64,000 nucleotides of DNA from Amycolatopsis sp. WAC 01376 (GCF_003947415.1 NZ_QHKL01000002.1:682001-746000); one strand, 5' to 3'; shown: positions 46,263 to 54,874, numbered from the stretch's first letter. Program-made: numbers and translations. Notes: generated by a model not told the origin, from the letters alone.

Positions 46263-47039
46263 ATGCGTTATCGCCCGATCGGCAGTGACCCGGCGGACGG
46301 CCGCCTCGGCCGGTTCGTCCCGGACGACTGGCGTCACATCGAGCGCTATCCGTTGACCGCGCTCGCCACCGAGGACCGGCCCACCCGGTCTCCGGTCGTC
46401 ATCGGCGTCAACTGGTACAAGGAATTCGACGTCCCGGAAAAGGACGAGAAATCCGGCGAGTTCTTCGTCGCGAAGGGTGGCGCCAAAACGCTCACCAGGA
46501 TCCGCGGCGGGCACTGTGTCTGCCTCGAACCCGGTGAATCGACCGACGGAGACACCCAGTACTCCTTCTACGACCAGGGCAAGGAAGGCGCTTGCGTCGG
46601 CTTCGGCTGGTCGCGGTGCATGACGCTGTTCAACAGTGACCTCTACGCCGCGCGGTGGCTGTGGGACCAGTCGAAGCTGCGTGACGAATGGGGCGAGACC
46701 AACCCCGGCGACAACAACGGCACGTCCGTCCGCGCGGCGGCCGAGGTGCTGCTCGAACTGGGGCACGTCCCGTGGTCGGAGACCTACGCCGACGACGATC
46801 ACGTCAAGCGGGCCGCCTACACGCCCGACGCCAAGAACGGCCTCCAGGCCTACCGCTGGGCGAAGACGGTCGAGGAGGTGCACGCGGTGCTGGGCAACCC
46901 GCGTGCCGACGAACTCGGCGCCGTGCCGTTCCTCAACTCGTGGGGCTCGGGCTACCCGCACCGCACGTACATGCCGGACGACGTCCTCGCCCGGCTGATC
47001 GAGGAGGACGGCGAAGTCGGCCTGCCCACGGACCGGTAA
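46263..47039 (+). CDS. Papain-like (C1) protein with permuted catalytic segments
   Basis: 258 aa, ATG with AGGAGGA upstream. The C1 hallmarks are all present: Gln and Cys in YDQGKEGACVGFGWSR, His in RIRGGHCVCLEPG, and Asn in VPFLNSWGSGYP. The order is His (about residue 82), Cys (about 104), Asn (about 222), whereas papain-type enzymes run Cys-His-Asn. The segment that should precede the NSWG strand (PVVIGVNWYKEF to GGHCVCL) is at the N-terminus instead. No signal peptide or propeptide. Partnered with patatin. Confidence 0.65.
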   Translation: MRYRPIGSDPADGRLGRFVPDDWRHIERYPLTALATEDRPTRSPVVIGVNWYKEFDVPEKDEKSGEFFVAKGGAKTLTRIRGGHCVCLEPGESTDGDTQYSFYDQGKEGACVGFGWSRCMTLFNSDLYAARWLWDQSKLRDEWGETNPGDNNGTSVRAAAEVLLELGHVPWSETYADDDHVKRAAYTPDAKNGLQAYRWAKTVEEVHAVLGNPRADELGAVPFLNSWGSGYPHRTYMPDDVLARLIEEDGEVGLPTDR

Positions 47040-47058
47040 ACCCCCACCGCTCACGGGA

Positions 47059-47104
47059 GTCGTGAGTGGCGATTCGGGTTCTAACCCGAATCGCCACTCA
47101 CGAC
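47059..47104. repeat. Palindrome, GTCGTGAGTGG family, copy 3
   Basis: A perfect 22-bp stem with loop CT; arms identical to those at 34645 (GTCGTGAGTGGCGATTCGGG...). It starts 20 nt after the stop of the papain-like gene. The two copies are 12 kb apart. Confidence 0.9.
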
Positions 47105-47268
47105 CACCCGGCGGGCGCGCTCACCGGACCCCTTCACGCGCGGTGAACCGGACAAGAATTGTCAAAAACTGCCCTTTCGTACACATCCGGGCCGACCTCG
47201 CCCACCCGCACTGCCGTTCCTGAATCCATGCAGTATGGTCCGCGATTGACGCGATACCGGCGTTTCTC

Positions 47269-47282
47269 GTGAACGTTTTCAC
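47269..47282. promoter_or_regulatory. CRP/GlxR-type site before the symporter gene
   Basis: GTGAACGTTTTCAC has the form GTGA-N6-TCAC, the core of cAMP receptor protein sites (TGTGA-N6-TCACA). It lies directly upstream of the symporter start region, so it may mediate catabolite control. The flanking T/A of the consensus are C and T here. Confidence 0.45.
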
Positions 47283-47299
47283 TAATGGAGGTGGGTCGG

Positions 47300-48997
47300 T
47301 TGCACGTGCTGGCCGATGCGAACCTGCGGCTCGACGCAAGTCCGATCGACTACGTCCTGCTCGCCTTCTATTTCGCGCTGGTGCTCGGCATCGGGTACCT
47401 GGCGCGAAGGTCGGTCTCGAGCAGCCTCGACTTCTTCCTCTCCGGCCGCTCGCTGCCCGCCTGGGTCACCGGTCTCGCCTTCATCTCGGCGAACCTCGGC
47501 GCGGTCGAGATCATGGGCATGTCGGCCAACGGCGTGCTCTACGGCCTCCCGACCTTCCACTACTTCTGGATCGGCGCGATCCCGGCGATGCTGTTCCTCG
47601 GCATCGTGATGATGCCGTTCTACTACGGCTCGAAGGTCCGCAGTGTCCCGGAGTTCATGCTCCGCCGGTTCGGCAAACCCGCACACCTGGTCAACGGCAT
47701 CAGTTTCGCGAGCGCGCAGATCCTCATCGCCGGCGCGAACCTGTTCCTGCTCGCCAGCGTGGTGAACCTCCTGCTCGGCTGGCCGCTGTGGGTGTCGATC
47801 ATCGTCGCGGCCGCGGTCGTGCTCTCCTACACCGCGCTCGGCGGCCTGTCCGCCGCGATCTACAACGAGGTCCTGCAGTTCTTCGTGATCGTCGCGGCGC
47901 TGCTACCGCTGACCATCGTCGGCTTGGTCAAGGTCGGCGGGTGGCAGGGCCTGGTCGACAAGGTCACCGCGAGCCCCGGCGGCGAAGCGCAGCTGTCCTC
48001 TTGGCCGGGTGACAACCTCACCGGCTTCGGCAACAGCTTCCTCTCGATCCTCGGTCTCGTCTTCGGGCTCGGTTTCGTGCTGTCCTTCGGTTACTGGACC
48101 ACGAACTTCGTCGAGGTCCAGCGCGCCATGGCATCGAAGAGCATGTCGGCCGCGCGGCGGACGCCGATCATCGGCGCCTTCCCGAAGATGCTCATCCCGT
48201 TCATCGTGATCATCCCCGGCATGATCGCCGCGGTCACCGTGTCCGAGTACGTCCAGGACAAGCAGATCCTGCTCGACGGTGGCGAAGCACCCAGCGGCGT
48301 CACCGCGAACAACGCGATCCTGCTGCTGATGCGCGACCTGCTGCCCAACGGCATGCTCGGGGTCGCGATCGCCGGTCTGCTCGCCTCGTTCATGGCCGGG
48401 ATGGCCGCGAACCTGAGCTCGTTCAACACCGTCTTCACCTACGACATCTGGCAGTCGTACGTGAAGAAGAACGAGTCCGACGGCTACTACCTCCGGCTCG
48501 GCCGCCTGGTCACCGCGGTCGGCACCGTGCTCGCGATCGGTACCGCGTTCATCGCGTCGAACTCCGGGAACATCCTGACCTACCTGCAGGACCTGTTCTC
48601 CTTCTTCAACGCGCCGCTGTTCGCCACCTTCATCCTCGGCATGTTCTGGAAGCGGATGACGCCGACGGCGGGCTGGGTCGGCCTGATCTCCGGTACCGCG
48701 TCCGCGATCACCGTGTGGCTGTTGTCGCAGGCCGGGATCCTCGGCCTCACCGGGCAGGGCGTCAGCTTCGTGGCCGCCGGTACGGCGTTCGTCGTCGACA
48801 TCGTGGTCAGCGTCGCGGTCTCGCTCGCCACCGCGCCGAAGCCGGAGGCCCAGCTGGTCGGCCTCGTGTACTCCCTCACCCCGAAGGAGTCGCTGAAGCA
48901 CGACGAAACCGGCGACGACGCGGGCTGGTACCGCAAGCCCGGCCTGCTCGCGGGCATCGTGCTGATCCTGACCATCGTGCTCAACATCATCTTCTAG
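47300..48997 (+). CDS. Sodium:solute symporter (SSS family)
   Basis: 565 aa from TTG 47300, chosen for GGAGG 7 nt upstream; ATG 47285 would add five residues but has no ribosome binding site. About 14 transmembrane segments. RSLPAWVTGLAFISANLGAVEIMGMSANGVLYGL and SYTALGGLSAAIYNEVLQFF are SSS-family regions containing sodium-site residues. The substrate is unknown; the SGLT-like subgroup imports sugars or related polyols. The next gene, a small membrane protein 10 nt downstream, is probably its partner. Confidence 0.85.
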   Translation: MHVLADANLRLDASPIDYVLLAFYFALVLGIGYLARRSVSSSLDFFLSGRSLPAWVTGLAFISANLGAVEIMGMSANGVLYGLPTFHYFWIGAIPAMLFLGIVMMPFYYGSKVRSVPEFMLRRFGKPAHLVNGISFASAQILIAGANLFLLASVVNLLLGWPLWVSIIVAAAVVLSYTALGGLSAAIYNEVLQFFVIVAALLPLTIVGLVKVGGWQGLVDKVTASPGGEAQLSSWPGDNLTGFGNSFLSILGLVFGLGFVLSFGYWTTNFVEVQRAMASKSMSAARRTPIIGAFPKMLIPFIVIIPGMIAAVTVSEYVQDKQILLDGGEAPSGVTANNAILLLMRDLLPNGMLGVAIAGLLASFMAGMAANLSSFNTVFTYDIWQSYVKKNESDGYYLRLGRLVTAVGTVLAIGTAFIASNSGNILTYLQDLFSFFNAPLFATFILGMFWKRMTPTAGWVGLISGTASAITVWLLSQAGILGLTGQGVSFVAAGTAFVVDIVVSVAVSLATAPKPEAQLVGLVYSLTPKESLKHDETGDDAGWYRKPGLLAGIVLILTIVLNIIF

Positions 48998-49007
48998 GAG
49001 GCCGGAG

Positions 49008-49271
49008 ATGGCTGCGTCCCAAGCTCCGAAGAAGGCCGGCGTCTTCGACATCCGGCTGATCATCGCCCTGCTCATCGGCGGCTACGGGCTGGTGCTCACG
49101 ATCATGGGCCTTTGGTTCACCACCGAGGAGGAGCTGGCCAAGGCCGCCGACGTCAACATCAACCTGTGGGCGGGCATCGGCATGCTGGTGTTCGCGGCGT
49201 TGTTCATGCTGTGGGCGAAGCTGCGGCCCATCGTGGTGCCGCCCGGCACCGACGGCGAGAGCGGCGAATAG
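49008..49271 (+). CDS. Small two-helix membrane protein, symporter partner
   Basis: 87 aa, ATG with AGGAGG upstream. Two hydrophobic helices (IIALLIGGYGLVLTIMGLWF, LWAGIGMLVFAALFMLWA) separated by a short polar loop. It follows the symporter by 10 nt. Small auxiliary subunits are known beside other SSS transporters, for instance the monocarboxylate carriers of Corynebacterium; a role here is inferred from linkage. Confidence 0.7.
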   Translation: MAASQAPKKAGVFDIRLIIALLIGGYGLVLTIMGLWFTTEEELAKAADVNINLWAGIGMLVFAALFMLWAKLRPIVVPPGTDGESGE

Positions 49272-49318
49272 CCGGGTTGTCCGGACAGGCGCGAGGCGGT
49301 CCGGCTACCGTGCACGTC

Positions 49319-50320
49319 GTGTCGCTCAACGCTCGACGTCGCCGGATCGCGTCCGTGCTGGCCCTGGTCGCCGCACTCGGCGCGCTGTCGGCCTGCGGTC
49401 AGAACCTCGGCAAGTCCAACTTCGCCCGTACCACCGTCGCCGCCGAAGCGGGCTCCGGTTCCGGTCCGGTGCCCGACGGGGACATCAACGACCCGGCGGT
49501 CACCCCCGTGGTGATGCGCACGATCGATCCTTGCCCGCTGGTGGGCAAGGAGGCGTTGAGCAGCCTCGGCACCCCGGAGGACCCACGGCCCTCGACCATC
49601 TCGTTCGGCAGTTGCCGGACGAAGGTCGTCGATGCCGGGGGCAAGGAACTCACGATCGGCGTGGACATCGGCGCGTCGACATACGTCTCGACCAGTGGCG
49701 TCACCGTCACGGCGGTCGAAGGGCTCCCGCAGATCGAGCGGAAGAGCAAGGACGGCAAGAGCTGCGACGTCGGCATCATGACGCTGCGCAAGCCTGAACG
49801 CGGGGTGAGCTTCTCGGTCACCTACGACGGCGGGGACCCCTGCGCGACCGGGCGCGCGGTGGCGGCCAAGGCCGTGAAGAGCCTGCACGCCTCGCCGGCG
49901 AAGTACCCCTCCAGCGCGGGCACGCTGACCGCTGTCGACCCGTGCACCGCGGCTGACCCCGCCGTCCTCGGTGAAGTGGTGCCGCACGGTGCCACCACGC
50001 TGACCACCTTCCACTCCTGCGACTGGACCCCGGGCTCCAACCCGCGGATCTCCATCGGCTTCCGCCCCGGCCTGCCGCCGGAGCAGCGCGAGGGCAGCAC
50101 GAAGGTCGAGATCGACGGCGTCACCGCGTACCAGAAGGGCGGCAGCGGCAGCGACGCCGAGTGCAAGGTCGAATGGCAGCACAAGCCGTGGGCCGACGAC
50201 GAGGCCGAGATCGTCAGCGTGATCTACAAGAACTACGACGAGAAGAAGGACGAAGCGGCGTCCTGCGCGAAGGCGGCGAAGATCGCCAAATCGGTGATCT
50301 CCAAGCTGCCGAAGCCCTGA
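49319..50320 (+). CDS. Lipoprotein with two DUF3558-like repeats
   Basis: 333 aa from GTG 49319 (TACCGT 7 nt upstream). Lipobox LGALSAC. Two halves share the pattern DPCxL/DPCTA...SFGSC/FHSCDW: the first from about residue 65 (TIDPCPLVGKEALSSLG), the second from about residue 200 (AVDPCTAADPAVLGEV). This resembles the DUF3558 lipoproteins common in Pseudonocardiaceae, here in tandem. Cell-envelope protein of unknown role. Confidence 0.7.
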   Translation: MSLNARRRRIASVLALVAALGALSACGQNLGKSNFARTTVAAEAGSGSGPVPDGDINDPAVTPVVMRTIDPCPLVGKEALSSLGTPEDPRPSTISFGSCRTKVVDAGGKELTIGVDIGASTYVSTSGVTVTAVEGLPQIERKSKDGKSCDVGIMTLRKPERGVSFSVTYDGGDPCATGRAVAAKAVKSLHASPAKYPSSAGTLTAVDPCTAADPAVLGEVVPHGATTLTTFHSCDWTPGSNPRISIGFRPGLPPEQREGSTKVEIDGVTAYQKGGSGSDAECKVEWQHKPWADDEAEIVSVIYKNYDEKKDEAASCAKAAKIAKSVISKLPKP

Positions 50321-50373
50321 CGCTGGCGGCATCCGGCCTGGCGAGGTAGGAAGGGGACACCCCACCCACCGAC

Positions 50374-51390
50374 GTGTCGGAGGCCGCTTTGAAGAAGATC
50401 ATCAACGACCCGAAGACGGTGGTCGCGGAATCCTTGCGCGGACTCGCCGCGGCGCACGCGGACGTCCTGCGCGTGGAGGACGACCCCGCGATCGTGGTGC
50501 GCGTGGACGCGCCACTGGCCGGGAAGGTCGCGGTGATCTCCGGCGGCGGCTCCGGGCACGAACCGCTGCACGGTGGCTTCGTCGGACAGGGCATGCTTTC
50601 CGCCGCCGTACCCGGCGCGGTGTTCACCTCGCCGACGCCGGACGCCGTCGAAGCCGCGGTCAAGGCCACCACCGGGGACGCGGGCGCGCTGCTGATCGTG
50701 AAGAACTACACCGGCGACGTGCTCAACTTCGAGACCGCCGCGGAACTCGCCGCCGCCGAGGGGCTGGACGTGCGCAGCGTGGTCATCGACGACGACGTCG
50801 CGGTCAAGGACTCCACCTACACCGCCGGCCGTCGCGGCGTCGGCGGCACGGTGCTGCTGGAGAAGATCACCGGCGCCGCCGCCGAACGAGGTGACCCGCT
50901 CGACGCGGTGGAGGTGTTGGCACGCAAGGTGATCGGCCAGGTCCGGTCGATCGGCGTCGCGCTCACCGCGCCGACGGTGCCGCACGCGGGCGAGCCGAGT
51001 TTCGACCTCGCCGACGACGAGATCGAGTTCGGCATCGGCATCCACGGCGAGCCCGGAATCGAGAGGACACCGGCACTGTCCGCCGACGAACTCGTCGCGC
51101 GCATGGTCGACGCGGTGGTCACGGACCTGCCCTTCGGCGAGGGCGACAAGGTCCTGCTGTTCTCGAACTCGATGGGCGGGACCCCGCTGGTCGAGCTGTA
51201 CCTTGCCCACGGGATCGCCGAGCGGCTGCTGGCCGAGCGTGGGATCGTGGTCGAGCGGCGCCTGGTGGGGCCGTACATCACCAGCCTGGAGATGCAGGGG
51301 ATGAGCCTGACGTTGCTGAAACTGGACGACGAGCTGACCGAGTTGTGGGACGCGCCGGTGAACACCCCGGCACTGAGGTGGGGAGTCTGA
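50374..51390 (+). CDS. dhaK: Dihydroxyacetone kinase subunit DhaK
   Basis: 338 aa, GTG. It binds dihydroxyacetone covalently through the His of FGIGIHGEPGIER. The N-terminal SGGGSGHEPLHGGFVGQGML is diagnostic. It forms the PTS-dependent kinase with DhaL and DhaM encoded next; the dhaL start overlaps its stop (TGATG). Confidence 0.95.
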   Translation: MSEAALKKIINDPKTVVAESLRGLAAAHADVLRVEDDPAIVVRVDAPLAGKVAVISGGGSGHEPLHGGFVGQGMLSAAVPGAVFTSPTPDAVEAAVKATTGDAGALLIVKNYTGDVLNFETAAELAAAEGLDVRSVVIDDDVAVKDSTYTAGRRGVGGTVLLEKITGAAAERGDPLDAVEVLARKVIGQVRSIGVALTAPTVPHAGEPSFDLADDEIEFGIGIHGEPGIERTPALSADELVARMVDAVVTDLPFGEGDKVLLFSNSMGGTPLVELYLAHGIAERLLAERGIVVERRLVGPYITSLEMQGMSLTLLKLDDELTELWDAPVNTPALRWGV

Positions 51391-52013
51391 TGGCCTGCAC
51401 CGCCGAGACGCTCGCCGCCGCCTTGCGGGCGGCGGCCGCGGTGATCGCCGAGCATCGCGCCGAACTGGTCGACCTCGACCGCGCGATCGGCGACGCCGAC
51501 CACGGTGAGAACATGGACCGCGGGTTCACCGCCATCGTGTCCGCTTTGGACAACGCGACCCCCGAGACCCCCGCGGCGGTCGCGAAACTGGCCGCCACGA
51601 CGTTGATCTCGAAGGTCGGCGGTGCGGCGGGCCCGTTGTACGGCACGGCTTTCCTGCGCGCCTCGGTCAAACTGGGCGACGCGGCCGAAGTGGACGGCCC
51701 GCTGCTCGTGGAGGCTCTGCGCGCGGCACTCGAAGGAGTGCAGGCGCGCGGCAAGGCCGTCGGGGGAGACGCGACCATGGTCGACGCCCTGATCCCCGCC
51801 GTCTCCGCCGCCGAGGAGGCTTCCGGCTCCGACGTCGCGGCGATCCTGTCCGCGGCCGCCGACGCCGCGGACAAGGGCGCCGAGTCCACTGTGGACCTCG
51901 TACCGCGCAAGGGCCGGGCGTCGTACCTCGGTGAACGCGCCAAGGGGCATATGGATCCCGGTGCCCGTTCGACCGCGTTGCTGCTGCGCGCGTTCGCGGA
52001 GGCCGCCAAGTGA
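51390..52013 (+). CDS. dhaL: Dihydroxyacetone kinase subunit DhaL
   Basis: 207 aa, ATG overlapping the dhaK stop. It is the ADP-carrying subunit: DLDRAIGDADHGENMDRGF holds the Asp residues that coordinate magnesium, and KVGGAAGPLYGTAFLRA and GDATMVDALIPA are conserved. The ADP stays bound and is re-phosphorylated by DhaM. The stop overlaps the dhaM start. Confidence 0.95.
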   Translation: MACTAETLAAALRAAAAVIAEHRAELVDLDRAIGDADHGENMDRGFTAIVSALDNATPETPAAVAKLAATTLISKVGGAAGPLYGTAFLRASVKLGDAAEVDGPLLVEALRAALEGVQARGKAVGGDATMVDALIPAVSAAEEASGSDVAAILSAAADAADKGAESTVDLVPRKGRASYLGERAKGHMDPGARSTALLLRAFAEAAK

Positions 52014-52684
52014 GCGTCGGAATCGTGCTCGTCTCCCACAGCTCCAAACTCGCCGAGGGGCTCGCGGAACTCGCCGCGCAGATGGCCCCGGACGTCACCA
52101 TCGCGGCGGCGGGCGGCCTGGCCGACGGCGGGATCGGAACGGATTACGACGAGGTCGTCGCCGCGACGCAGCGCGCCGACGCGGGAGCGGGCGTCGTCCT
52201 GCTGTACGACCTCGGCAGCGCGCAGATGACCGCGGAACTGGCCGTCGAATCGCTCGCCGACCCGTCGGCCGCGGTCGTCGTCGACGCGCCGCTGGTCGAA
52301 GGCGCGATAGCCGCCGCCGTCGCGGCACAGGGCGGGGCGGATCGTGACGCCGTCGCCGCGGCCGCCGCTTCGGCAGGCGCCCCGCCGGACCTGACGTTCG
52401 ACGAAGGTGTGCGGGACGGCGAGAGCAGTGTCGAACTCACGCTGCGGAACGAGGTCGGGCTGCACGCACGGCCCGCCGCCGTCCTGGTCCGGAGCATCGC
52501 GGGGCTCGACGCGGAGGTCACCGTGCGGCTCGGCGACGAGACCGCGGACGCCAACAGCGTGCTCGCGCTGATGGCGCTCGGCGCCCGCCAGGGCGACCGG
52601 ATCGAGGTCCGCGCGAAGGGCGCGCAGGCCGAAGAAGCGCTCACCAAGGTGAAGGACCTCGTCGACCAGAACTTCGGCGAGTGA
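52010..52684 (+). CDS. dhaM: DhaM phosphotransferase: EIIA(man)-like domain fused to HPr
   Basis: 224 aa, GTG overlapping dhaL (GTGA). The N-terminal EIIA-type domain has the phospho-His in GIVLVSHSSKLAEG. The C-terminal HPr domain from about residue 140 has its phospho-His in NEVGLHARPAAVLVR. The EI-like domain of E. coli DhaM is absent, so the phosphate must come from the general enzyme I. A run of Ala/Gly links the two domains. Confidence 0.93.
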   Translation: MSVGIVLVSHSSKLAEGLAELAAQMAPDVTIAAAGGLADGGIGTDYDEVVAATQRADAGAGVVLLYDLGSAQMTAELAVESLADPSAAVVVDAPLVEGAIAAAVAAQGGADRDAVAAAAASAGAPPDLTFDEGVRDGESSVELTLRNEVGLHARPAAVLVRSIAGLDAEVTVRLGDETADANSVLALMALGARQGDRIEVRAKGAQAEEALTKVKDLVDQNFGE

Positions 52685-52721
52685 GCTGAGGCGCTCGTCC
52701 GGGTCTCGTGCGGCGCTCGTG

Positions 52722-52802
52722 CCGTGAGGGCCTCCTTCCCTACCGTGAAGGTAGGGAAGGAGGCCCTCACGGACTCTGGGTCCCTCAAGGTGGCCTTCAC
52801 GG
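52722..52802. repeat. Composite palindrome: complete hairpin plus orphan half of another family
   Basis: CCGTGAGGGCCTCCTTCCC... (52722-52744) pairs perfectly over 23 bp with 52750-52772 around the loop GTGAA. It is followed without a gap by CTCTGGGTCCCTCAAGG... (to 52802), the right half of the element at 6490 with one change. It lies 38 nt after dhaM. Confidence 0.8.
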
Positions 52803-52865
52803 CGGGACCGGCCGGAGGCGGTAGGCCAGAGGCGGTAGCAAAGGTCCCTTGATCCCTCGCCTAAC

Positions 52866-52918
52866 GCCAGGAAAGGCTCTTTCCTTGCAAAATTTGCCAG
52901 GAAAGAGCCTTTCCTGGC
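52866..52918. repeat. Palindrome, GCAAA-core with different outer arms
   Basis: The outer arms GCCAGGAAAGGCTCTTTCCT and complement (20 bp) differ from the other GCAAA-core copies, but the core GCAAA-A-TTTGC and the overall 53-nt size are the same as at 17592. The outer arms are related to those at 54875 (CAGGAAAG...). The 405-bp gap 52685-53089 otherwise shows no gene; the last part contains the promoter region of the next gene. Confidence 0.85.
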
Positions 52919-53089
52919 ATCCGCGGCCGTGAAGGGCACATTCCTCGCGTCGCACGCAGGGAAAAGTCCCCGTGGGACCTCGTCCGCGAGTGACACTTAC
53001 TCGATTCGGAGGGTGACAGCCGCTGCTTTCCGCGCCCCGGCATGGCACGATCGGAGAAACTACCAGCGAGTAACCTCCGGAGGCCGGTT

Positions 53090-54865
53090 GTGGCGCGGGA
53101 AATCTCGAGTGTGGGAGTCATCGGTCTCGGCACCATGGGTGCCGGGATCGCCGAGGTGCTCGCGCGGAGCGGCGTGTCCGTCGTCGCGGTGGAGATCGAC
53201 GACGACGGCGTGAGCCGGGGCCGCGGTCATCTGGAGCATTCGACCGAACGGGCGGTGTCCGGCGGCAAACTCGACGCCGGCGGACGTGACGCGTTGCTCG
53301 GCCGGATCCGGTACACCACGTCGCTGGCCGAACTGTCCGATGTGGACCTCGTGATCGAGGCGATCCCGGAGAGTCTCGAAGCGAAATCGGACGTGTTCTC
53401 GCAGCTGGACAAGATCACCGGTCCGGACACGATCTTCGTCTCGAACACCTCGTCGCTGTCGATCACCGAGATCGGTGTGCACACCGCGCGGCCGGGCAAG
53501 GTCGTCGGGATGCATTTTTTCAATCCGGCACCGATCCTCAAACTGGTCGAGATCGTCCGTACGGTCGTCACGGAACCCGACGTGATCACCGACGTCGTCG
53601 CGTTCGCCGAACGCCTCGGCAAGACCCCGGTGGTGATCGGGGACCGGGCCGGGTTCATCGCGAACGCGCTGCTGTTCGGGTATCTCAACCACGCGGTGCG
53701 GATGTACGAGCAGCGCTACGCCACGCGTGAGGATCTCGACGCGGCGATGCGGTTCGGCTGCGGGTATCCCATGGGGCCCTTGGCGTTGCTCGACCTCATC
53801 GGGCTGGACACCGCGTACGAGATCCTCGACACGATGTACCACCAGTCGCGCAACCGGCTGCACGCGCCGGCGCCGCTGCTGAAGCAGATGATCACCGCCG
53901 GACTACTCGGCCGGAAGACGGGGCAGGGTTTCTACACCTACGATGAGCCCGATTCGCCGACCGTGACCGACGCGGTTACGAAGTCCACAGTGGACATCGG
54001 CTCGGCGCGGGAGGTGCGCAAGGTCGGTGTCGTCGGGACCGGGACCATGGCGACCGGCATCGTCGAGGTCTTCGCGAAACGCGGCTACGAGGTCATCCTG
54101 CGGGCGCGCAGCGCGGAGAAGGCAGCGGCGTCCGTCGCGCGGGTGAAGAAGTCGCTGGACAAGGCCGTCGTCAAGGGCAAACTGTCCGAAGAGGACGCCG
54201 CCGCCGCGTTGGGCCGGATCTCGTCGGCCGTGGAGTTCGAGGAACTGGCCGACGTGGACCTCGTCGTCGAGGCGGTGGCCGAGGATCTGGCCGTCAAGCA
54301 GGCCGTTTTCGCCGCGCTCGACGACGTCGTGAAGCCGGGCGCGGTCCTGGCGACGACCACGTCCTCGCTGCCGGTCATCGAATGCGCGGCCGCCACCTCG
54401 CGGCCTTCGGACGTGGTCGGCGTGCACTTCTTCAACCCGGCGCCGGTGATGAAACTCGTCGAGGTGGTCTCGACCATCGCCACCGCGCCCGACGTGATCG
54501 CGACCGTGGACGCAGTCTGCGCGGCGGTCGGGAAGCACCCTGTGCACTGCGGCGACCGGGCCGGGTTCATCGTCAACGCGCTGCTGTTCCCGTACCTCAA
54601 CGACGCGGTGAAGATGCTCGAGGCGCACTACGCGGAGGCCGACGACATCGACACCGCGATGAAGGTGGGCTGCGGACTGCCGATGGGCCCGTTCGAACTG
54701 CTCGACGTCGTCGGGCTGGACGTTTCGCTGGCGATCCAGCGGACCCTGTTCAACGAGTTCCGTGAAGAGGGCTTCGCGCCCGCGCCGCTGCTGGAGCACC
54801 TCGTGACCGCCGGACGGCTGGGCCGGAAGACCGGAAAGGGGTTCAAGGACTACTCGGCCCGGTAG
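53090..54865 (+). CDS. Fused tandem 3-hydroxyacyl-CoA dehydrogenase
   Basis: 591 aa from GTG 53090, 6 nt after GGAGG; ATG 53042 would add 16 residues. Two complete 3-hydroxybutyryl-CoA dehydrogenase-like copies in one chain. Copy 1 has GLGTMGAGIAEVLARSG, SNTSSLSI, HFFNPAPILKLVEIV and GDRAGFIANALL. Copy 2 starts near residue 310 with GTGTMATGIVEVFAKRG and has HFFNPAPVMKLVEVV and GDRAGFIVNALL. Both keep the catalytic His and the NAD site. It oxidises 3-hydroxyacyl-CoA in fatty-acid or butanoate metabolism. The single-domain protein is normally a dimer, so this is a covalent pseudo-dimer. Confidence 0.92.
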   Translation: MAREISSVGVIGLGTMGAGIAEVLARSGVSVVAVEIDDDGVSRGRGHLEHSTERAVSGGKLDAGGRDALLGRIRYTTSLAELSDVDLVIEAIPESLEAKSDVFSQLDKITGPDTIFVSNTSSLSITEIGVHTARPGKVVGMHFFNPAPILKLVEIVRTVVTEPDVITDVVAFAERLGKTPVVIGDRAGFIANALLFGYLNHAVRMYEQRYATREDLDAAMRFGCGYPMGPLALLDLIGLDTAYEILDTMYHQSRNRLHAPAPLLKQMITAGLLGRKTGQGFYTYDEPDSPTVTDAVTKSTVDIGSAREVRKVGVVGTGTMATGIVEVFAKRGYEVILRARSAEKAAASVARVKKSLDKAVVKGKLSEEDAAAALGRISSAVEFEELADVDLVVEAVAEDLAVKQAVFAALDDVVKPGAVLATTTSSLPVIECAAATSRPSDVVGVHFFNPAPVMKLVEVVSTIATAPDVIATVDAVCAAVGKHPVHCGDRAGFIVNALLFPYLNDAVKMLEAHYAEADDIDTAMKVGCGLPMGPFELLDVVGLDVSLAIQRTLFNEFREEGFAPAPLLEHLVTAGRLGRKTGKGFKDYSAR

Positions 54866-54874
54866 CTCCCCGGA

